DNA of 64,000 bases. Source: Rusavskia elegans. Lineage: Eukaryota; Ascomycota; Lecanoromycetes; Teloschistales; Teloschistaceae. The position numbers and the translations under genes are program-made. Below the pieces are notes generated by a model. That model made no database searches, was not told the DNA's origin, and was given only the letters and a program-made list of their open reading frames with translations. The DNA lies in contig SAUG01000024.1 of NCBI GenBank assembly GCA_011316305.1, forward strand, positions 1-64,000, written 5' to 3'. Shown piece after piece: positions 57,075 to 64,000 of the stretch. Position 1 is the first letter of the stretch; each line of letters starts with the position of its first letter.

Positions 57075-58049
57075 TTTTTTTGAAAGATTGCTATTTGAAG
57101 TAATATAAAGTTATTATAGATATATATATCTATATATATCTATTTTATCAACGTTATATACGGCAACGATTATTGTATTTTACGTATAAAGAAATTTTCA
57201 CAGCCAAAGTTCGTCAAGTAAAATTTATAGCGCAATTAATTACTTCTATTTAACTATTTTTTAAATTCGCGATTACAAATCTTTTACAATATTTAAATAC
57301 TATATATCTAATCTTTTTTCGACGTTATAAATAATTATAAATATCGAATATTTCTATTATATCTATCTACTATAATACGTAGTCATTATATATAGTTTTT
57401 TTCCCGGCTATATTTTTTATATAATTCCAATCTAAACGTTCCGTTAAACTATTAAAATATTCTTTAGCCCGCGTAGTTTTAAAAGAGTCGCTAACTAAAA
57501 AAAGGTCGCTAGCTTTAAAAATATCGCTAGCTAATACGCTAGCTACTAAAGCTAGAAGTTATATTCGATTAATTAGAGTAAAAAAATATAGGAAAGTCGG
57601 ATAGCGCGTTTTAAAAACAGTAAAAAAGAGATTTTTATCGAAATTAAAATAGATTATTCTAGCTATGACGAAGTAGTCGACGTCTACGAAGATAGATATA
57701 GTTATTACGGATATACTACTATCTGGTTTAGCTGCGATATTGCTATTACGGGAATATATACGGGCGTAAAGTTATTAGACTTATATTACTAGTAAAAGAA
57801 AAAGAAAATATGATAACTACGAGGTATATTTATCTATATAAATTTCTATATTAAATCATCGATAGAGAGATATATTATTTTATTAAATAAATTTAAATTA
57901 AAATTCTATAAAAATCGTTATTTACGTTAATTATATTAAAAGATAAATACATTTTCTATACATTTAAAATTAGTATAGTATCGTCTTATTTATTTACCGA
58001 ATTATTGGTTTACCGGATTCTAAAACCAAAATCAAATTAATTAAACAAG
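57075..58049 (+). mobile_element. Non-LTR-type retroposon copy 3 (975 bp)
   Basis: Same 5' and 3' ends as copies 1 and 2, in plus orientation. The 3' end is CCGGATTCTAAAACC followed by an A-rich tail (AAAATCAAATTAATTAAACAAG). An 8-bp direct repeat TATTAAAA (57067-57074 and 58050-58057) is a likely TSD, less certain in AT-rich DNA. It is RIP-altered except for the block around GAAATTTTCACAGCCAAAG (57190-57208), which is also kept in copy 1. Confidence 0.7.
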
Positions 58050-58216
58050 TATTAAAAAATAATAAATTTATTTAATATAGTAAAAGATTTTCGAAATATT
58101 TTTAATTTTATACTACTATTAGCTCGGATAGATATTTAATTTACTAAAAATCTAATAATAGACGTATTTAATTCTACGACGATTAGAATTTAACCGATTT
58201 TTAATTCGATAATCGA

Positions 58217-58690
58217 TAGACTGGCTACTTCGGTACGAGTTTCCGTCGATATCTAAAAACCGACCTGAATTTTTAGTAAATCGGTTCGATCCGACCCGCT
58301 AAACGGTCGGTTCCGGGTCGAATCCGAATATCCGATAGGAACCTGCTAGACCTTAATTATAATTTAAATATAATATATACTATTATTATAATATTTTTAT
58401 ATTAGAAATTTATCTAGATAATATATTTAATCTAACTAGAATCTTTTAGCTAGCGTAGTTAATTAATTAGAGTTTTTTTTAAAAAATAGGTATAATTTTA
58501 ATACTAGAATTATACTTTTATATTAGAGTTATACTTTTATATTAGAGTTTAGTAGTTTTAGTAGGTCGAACCCGAAAACCCGAGTTTAACCCGGAACCGA
58601 ATCGGTTCGGTACCTAGAAAAGTCGGAACCGATTCGATTCGAACCCGAAATATAAACCCGAGTTCGAAACCCGATCCGACGGCCAGTCTA
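58217..58690. mobile_element. Non-autonomous hAT element, 474 bp
   Basis: TAGACTGGCTACTTCGG start at 58217 and GACGGCCAGTCTA end at 58690, with a perfect 8-bp TSD ATAATCGA at 58209-58216 and 58691-58698. Orientation is inverted relative to the 465-bp element at 7575, with which it shares both terminal thirds. Confidence 0.9.
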
Positions 58691-58698
58691 ATAATCGA

Positions 58699-59225
58699 TA
58701 GGTAGTATTATATAATCTATATCTAATTTATATAATACGACTATTATTTTAATATAGAATTTTATACTAATATTAAAACGGTTTAGTATATCTATAAATA
58801 TATCTATTAAAATTATAATTTCGGAACGATTCAGTTTAAAACTAAAACGAAAAATAATGAAATAATATATTATATTAGTCGTCGTATTATTAATCTATCT
58901 AGATCGATTTATAAATTACTAAAATTTCGTAAATATTAGAAATGGCCGCGTATATCATATCTATATCTTTATTTATCTAATATATATTTAGTCAATTATT
59001 GGAAAAATATTAATAAAATGAAATAATAAAATTCTACTATTATAAATATATTAATACTAATTGTATAATTCGTATATATTATAGCTAATATAGATAGCCG
59101 AAACGTTTTATATAAAGACTTTCTATAAAAAAATATATTCGATTCGAAGATATAATAATAACGGCTAAAAGTATTTCTTTTTTTAATTAACCGAATCTTT
59201 TATTACAATTCTTTTAAAGATAAAT
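58699..59225. other. AT-rich spacer
   Basis: Low-complexity RIP-like sequence between a hAT element and a retroposon fragment. No frame or repeat was recognised. Confidence 0.4.
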
Positions 59226-59232
59226 ACTATTT

Positions 59233-59645
59233 TTTATTTTTTTTTTTTTTGGTATTCGGCTAACCGTCGATTCCGTAAATAATTCACTTTAAAATTAGTA
59301 CGCTAGCGTTAGATATACGATATAAAAACTAATACTTTAATCTAATTAATTTAAATTAAATAACGATATAAAATTAATTCGAATCTATTTCGTAATACGT
59401 TCGTAATATACATTTCTATAATTTATTTAAAAGAGTAGTAGAATTTTCGTAATATATATATTTTATAGTCGCTTTTTTTTCTTTTTCTTTTACTAGTATC
59501 TACAATCGTATCTAATATACGTATTTTCTTTAATAGTCTAGGCTATAGCTAATTTATATAGATTTTCTACCAATAATATTGGATCTATAACTACGATTAT
59601 ATCTTTCTAATTAGAAAAAATAGAGTTCGAAATCGTTAAATTCGA
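59233..59645 (-). mobile_element. 5'-truncated retroposon fragment (about 413 bp)
   Basis: Matches the 3' part of the retroposon at 35983 (equivalent to about 36000-36410), with the tail appearing as a long T run at 59236-59250 on the plus strand. Homology stops at about 59650. ACTATTT at both edges (59226-59232 and 59646-59652) may be the TSD, but this is weak in such sequence. Confidence 0.65.
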
Positions 59646-61059
59646 ACTATTTATTTTGGAATCTCTTTTAGACGCTACGGTAAAATATTGACTTTATATA
59701 ACGTTATTACATACGATATATTTAAAAGTTGTAGCGTATAAAATTATTCGGTATATCTACTTCGTCTTTAGCTAGTTAGATAGAATATAAATTATTATCT
59801 GTTTTAAATTTTAAAAAAGTTTGATATATATTATAATATTATTCTAATTTAAATTATTATATAATATCATTTTCTACTATATCTTTATAGTAATAGTATA
59901 TAATATAATATAATTTAGATTATATTTTATAGTATCCAATTATAGAAAATTTTTTATTATACTATTAATTATAGTTTTTTTAACAATTTTCTATCTATAA
60001 TATATCGTATATAAAATTTACTAAACTATCGAATATCTATAAAATTTCCTTTCTAAAAGTAATTTATAAAAAATTAATTTATTAATTTTTTATTAAATTA
60101 AAATATTTATCTATTTTATATTTAGATTAGATACTATATAAAATAAAAGTAACGAAATATTATATAAAATAGCTATAAAATACATTTTCGTAAATCTATA
60201 ATACGTCGCCTATATACTACGCCTAGAAGAAATCTCGATACATTATATATTTTATCTATTATCTATTAAAATCGATATATCGAATAGATACGATGGTATA
60301 GAAATATAGAAAAAGCTATAGATAATTTATATCTTATTTCTATTTCGAATTCTACTATAAAAATTAGATATTATATCCCGGATTCTATTTCAAAGTTAAA
60401 GTAGAAAAATATTATATTCTATACTATATACTAAAAGTTTCCGTTAAATAGTTTACGATAAAGATAACGAATTTGAAAAATTAGCGTTAATATATATAGT
60501 ATTTTAAACGTCGACTATTTATCTATAATATCGAGCCTTTTATAGTTATATCTATCTAAAATTATATAAACCTTTTCAAAATAATAATCTTTTGCGAAAA
60601 TATATTATTAAAAATAATAGTATTTCTATATTTTAATATAGATTTAAAAAAATCCGAATAGTATTAAAAAAAAGAAAAAAGAGAAAAAAAAAGCGAATAG
60701 GACGTTAAGCTATACTATATAGAAAACGCCTAGAAAGTTTTTTAATATAGATTTAAAATTACTTTTTATTTGGTTTAATAGATATTTTAGAATATTATAG
60801 TATATTATTTTAATCGATTGTCTAAAAATATATTATAATATTTAAATTTCTATTATAATAGTAATAGTAATAGTAATAGTCTAAATATATATTTAAAAGT
60901 ATTAAAATAGCTGGTTTTATAAATAGTTTTTTATATTATCTAGAAAACTCTATATCTATAGCTTATATAGAACTTTCGATAAAAATCTATAAACTTTATT
61001 ATTTTCTAGCTATTTTTTAAATAGTATAAAAATCTGGAAAGGTAAAGGAAATCGAAAAA

Positions 61060-61190
61060 TAATAGTAAAAAAAGTGAGTAGAATAGAGAAAAGATAATAG
61101 AAAGAGAAAGTAAAAGGAGAAAAAGATAATAAAATAAAGAAATAGAATAGAGAAAAGATGATAAGAAAAATAGAGAAAAAAACGATATCC
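61060..61190. repeat. Purine-rich low-complexity tract
   Basis: The plus strand is almost all A and G, with repeated AGAATAGAGAAAAGAT motifs (about 61085 and 61145). It may encode a charged Lys/Arg/Glu stretch or be an expanded simple sequence. Confidence 0.6.
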
Positions 61191-61787
61191 GATAATAGTT
61201 CGAAGTAGACGATTCGGTTTAATTTAAAAAATTTAGAGGTTTCTATATATATTAATAGAATTATTAATAAAAATTGAAAAAAATTATTTTATAAACTATA
61301 GTATTATCGTAGAATTTAGCTTTTACTTCTACTATTCTATTATATACGGTTCCGCTATTATAGAATTTGGCTATTTAAAAGCGCGTCTAAATAGAAACTA
61401 CGGTTCGTTTAATAACTTAGATTTTTTATATCTAGCGGCTAACGTATAGTTAGTAATCGCTAGTTAATACTTTCTCGAGGTTTATTATATCCATATAGGA
61501 TTATCGACGCGCTTTATTACTATTGCTAAATATTAATAATCGTAGTTAAAATGTTATATTCTATAGCGACGTACGTAAAAAAGCGTAGAAAAAGCCGCGT
61601 CGTATTAGAAAAGCAGCTATCTAGCGTTTTACTATTTAGCTAGTTTTCTACCGAATCGTTTTATCTCTGTCTAATATATTGAAATACGTCGTTATAATCT
61701 ATTATATTCTATATTACTATATCGAAAAATTGGTAGAAATACTAAAATCAAGTATTTAGACTAATAATAAAGATATAAAAGGGTTAA

Positions 61788-61859
61788 AAGATACTATTAA
61801 AAATACTACAAAAAGTACTACTGAAAATACTATTAAAGATATTACTAAAGGTACTATAT
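61788..61859 (+). repeat. Six-unit 12-bp tandem repeat
   Basis: Six consecutive 12-bp units of the form AARATACTATTA with unit-to-unit substitutions. In one frame it encodes Lys/Glu-(Asp/Asn/Ser/Gly)-(Thr/Ile)-(Ile/Thr) repeated, so it may be the repeat region of a former protein. Confidence 0.75.
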
Positions 61860-64000
61860 ATTTAATTAATCGTAAATTTTCTACTTACTCGTATTAATAT
61901 TATTATTTCGATCTTCTATAGACTAGATTTATATTTTTACTTCAGATCTTTTCGAATCTTTCTAATCTATAGCTTTATTACAGATTTTAATAAATAGTTA
62001 GATAGAAGAAGCTTTAAATAGAAATAGAACCTATCTATTTTAATATAGAAATGAATTATCTATAAAATATAGCTAAATTCCTATATTATTTAAACAGTCT
62101 ATAAATAGCGGCTATAATAAATTTCGGACGAACGTATTCGAAAGTACTAGTTAAAGTAAAAAAAAAGTAATCTATAGGTACCGATAAAAATAACTAATTC
62201 GAATAAATAGGATATTAAATACTAAAAAAAGATAAAAAATAATAGAAAAATACGATTATAAAAGACTGTTATTACTGATAATATAACTAATATTATATTA
62301 AAAAGGCTTTTATAAAAAAAGTAAATATTCTAAATCTTTATATAGTTAACTAGATAGCTTTTTAAATAAATTTTTAGATATAGAAAAAAGTGACTTAGAT
62401 ATTTGTTTCTTATTATAAAGATTTCTAGATAGAAAAAAACTATCGAACCTAATATATTTAACTTTAACTATATAAATCAAATATTGTAATTATAATAAAG
62501 AAATAAATTTCTTTTAATATTAAAAGAAAGAATAGTATTATTCGCTTTAGTTTTTTCCTACATTCTAATTATATAATTCTTTCGAGCTCCGATATTTTGA
62601 TACTATATAACTGTTATAATAATTATTAATTACTATTTATATATAATCTAGTAATACTATTTTCGTGAAATATATCTTTTTAATTATAGTAAATTTATAT
62701 AAGAAATTTCTTTTAGTATATATTGATCTATTATTTTTTAAAAAAATAAAATCTCTATTTTTAAAGGTTATATAGTATCCGGAAGTTCTAATATAATTTA
62801 TTAATCTAAATATTATCTTTATCGATTTTAATATAAGGAAAGAAAAAAAAATAAAAAAATAAAAAAATAGATATTTATATCTACCGATATAAAAAAAATA
62901 GAAAATAGATAATATTTACGGATCAGTTAAAATATAATGAAATTTTTTCATTATCTATAAAAAAAGTAGATTATATTAACTATCTATAATATTACTTTAT
63001 ATAGTTTAGCAGTATATATCTAATAATTTTAAATATTATAAATTTAGCTTCGTCGAAATATAATATAATCGAATTATTTAATAAAATTTCCGATTATTCC
63101 GATTATAATAGTAGAATATTTAGTAGCGATAGATATTATTGATAATTCAGCTTTATATAATACGATATTATAAACTCTATTTTAAAATATAAACTAGCGA
63201 AAAAAAATCGAAAATATTATTAAAGATTTTCTTTAACTAATAGAATTATAACGATATTATATTTATTCGTTTTAAAGTCGATAAACTTTTATTTTCTTTT
63301 CTAATTAACTATTAAAAAAAAGGGAGAAAATATAGATATAGATTTATATCTAACTTTATCGGTAAAGATAATATAATTATTGAAAATAATATACTTTTTA
63401 ATAATATTTCTTTAGTAAAATACGATATAGATATTAGATTACGCTATTTTAATACAATATATATAGATTTTTTTACTGCTATTAGTTTCAATTATAAAGG
63501 TTTTAGAAAGTTAATTAAAATAAATAAAGTTTTATAAAAGGCGATTACCTCCATCGCTACCGATTTTATCGGCGTAAAAAAGCTTATTTTTAAAATTATA
63601 GGAATATCAATAAAATAATATAGTTAAGATATTAGACTATTAGTATTTAGATTTTTAATCGCTATAATAAAAAACTAAAACTGCTATAGAAGACGTATAT
63701 TTATAAAACTTCTAAAAAACTTTTCGGTTTTATTTTAAAAATTAATCTATTTAAATACGAACTTCGAATAATAAAATAAATAAGAAAATAATAGTATTAT
63801 TATTAGCGATATCGACGTAGTATTAAATTATATATTTAATTGAATTGAAATCGAGTCGGCGTGTAATTATTATATAAATAGCGTTATAATATACTAATTA
63901 GATATATTCGGATTTTAACTAATTTTTTAGAAATATTAGAAAAATAATTGGAAATATAGTATATTTTATATATAAAAACTTTATAGATGTAATATTAGAT

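Larger units (their letters stand above)
59653..64000. other. RIP-altered 4.3 kb without an assignable gene
   Basis: All frames contain many TAA/TAG codons. Coding-like fragments exist (for example plus strand about 62180-62420), but no domain was recognised. It includes a purine-rich tract at 61060-61190 and a 12-bp tandem repeat at 61788-61859, and CA/TG are nearly absent. No terminal repeat or tail shared with the families of this window was found. The window ends inside it. Confidence 0.4.

Noticed and set aside
1..64000. CRISPR arrays or bacterial-type operons
   Set aside because: No regularly spaced direct repeats with unique spacers. The intron, RIP and element types are fungal.

Overview
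The window looks like an AT-rich, gene-poor compartment of a filamentous ascomycete (Pezizomycotina) genome that has been heavily altered by repeat-induced point mutation (RIP). Over most of the 64 kb the dinucleotides CpA and TpG are almost missing, TpA is in excess and CpG survives. That is the footprint of C-to-T change at CpA on both strands. Almost every coding frame is broken by TAA or TAG where a CAA, CAG or TGG codon would be expected. No tRNA, rRNA or CRISPR array was found, apart from a tRNA-like SINE head.

One intact gene stands out, on an island of ordinary base composition (about 9.09-13.25 kb). It is a two-exon gene (9966-12766) for a 903-residue NLR-like STAND protein with a SesA-type N-terminal domain, an NB-ARC NTPase and C-terminal tetratricopeptide repeats. 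This architecture is known from fungal heterokaryon-incompatibility and innate-immunity-like receptors. Smaller, partly spared islands at 17.2-19.4 kb and 34.2-35.6 kb hold broken gene fragments.

The rest is a nested graveyard of mobile elements whose ends can mostly be fixed by target-site duplications (TSDs). (1) A hAT family has termini TAGACTGGCC...GGCCAGTCTA and 8-bp TSDs. It includes a copy at 19414-33651, internally deleted copies at 40286-44009 and 44179-46705, two copies at the window start (one apparently inserted in the other), and five short non-autonomous elements at 6369, 7575, 33691, 53747 and 58217. (2) A Ty3/gypsy chromovirus at 23838-32149 sits inside the 19.4-33.7 kb hAT, has a 5-bp TSD, is read on the minus strand, and carries an extra open-frame relic on the opposite strand. 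(3) A family of small LTR elements has copies at 13720-17187 and 50813-about 54500. (4) A retroposon family of about 960 bp, with an A-rich tail and 8-14-bp TSDs, has copies at 6266, 35983 and 57075 and truncated copies at 52278 and 59233. (5) A tRNA-derived SINE (41261-41686) is inserted in a hAT copy and a truncated relative lies at 16430. (6) A Tc1-type DD34E element lies at 47173-48805.

Order of events: the gypsy element is younger than its hAT host, the SINE is younger than its hAT host and escaped RIP, and hAT short elements landed in an LTR element and in a retroposon. The stretches at 36.97-40.28, 48.81-50.81, 54.50-57.07 and 59.65-64.00 kb contain degraded coding-like frames that I could not assign to a family.
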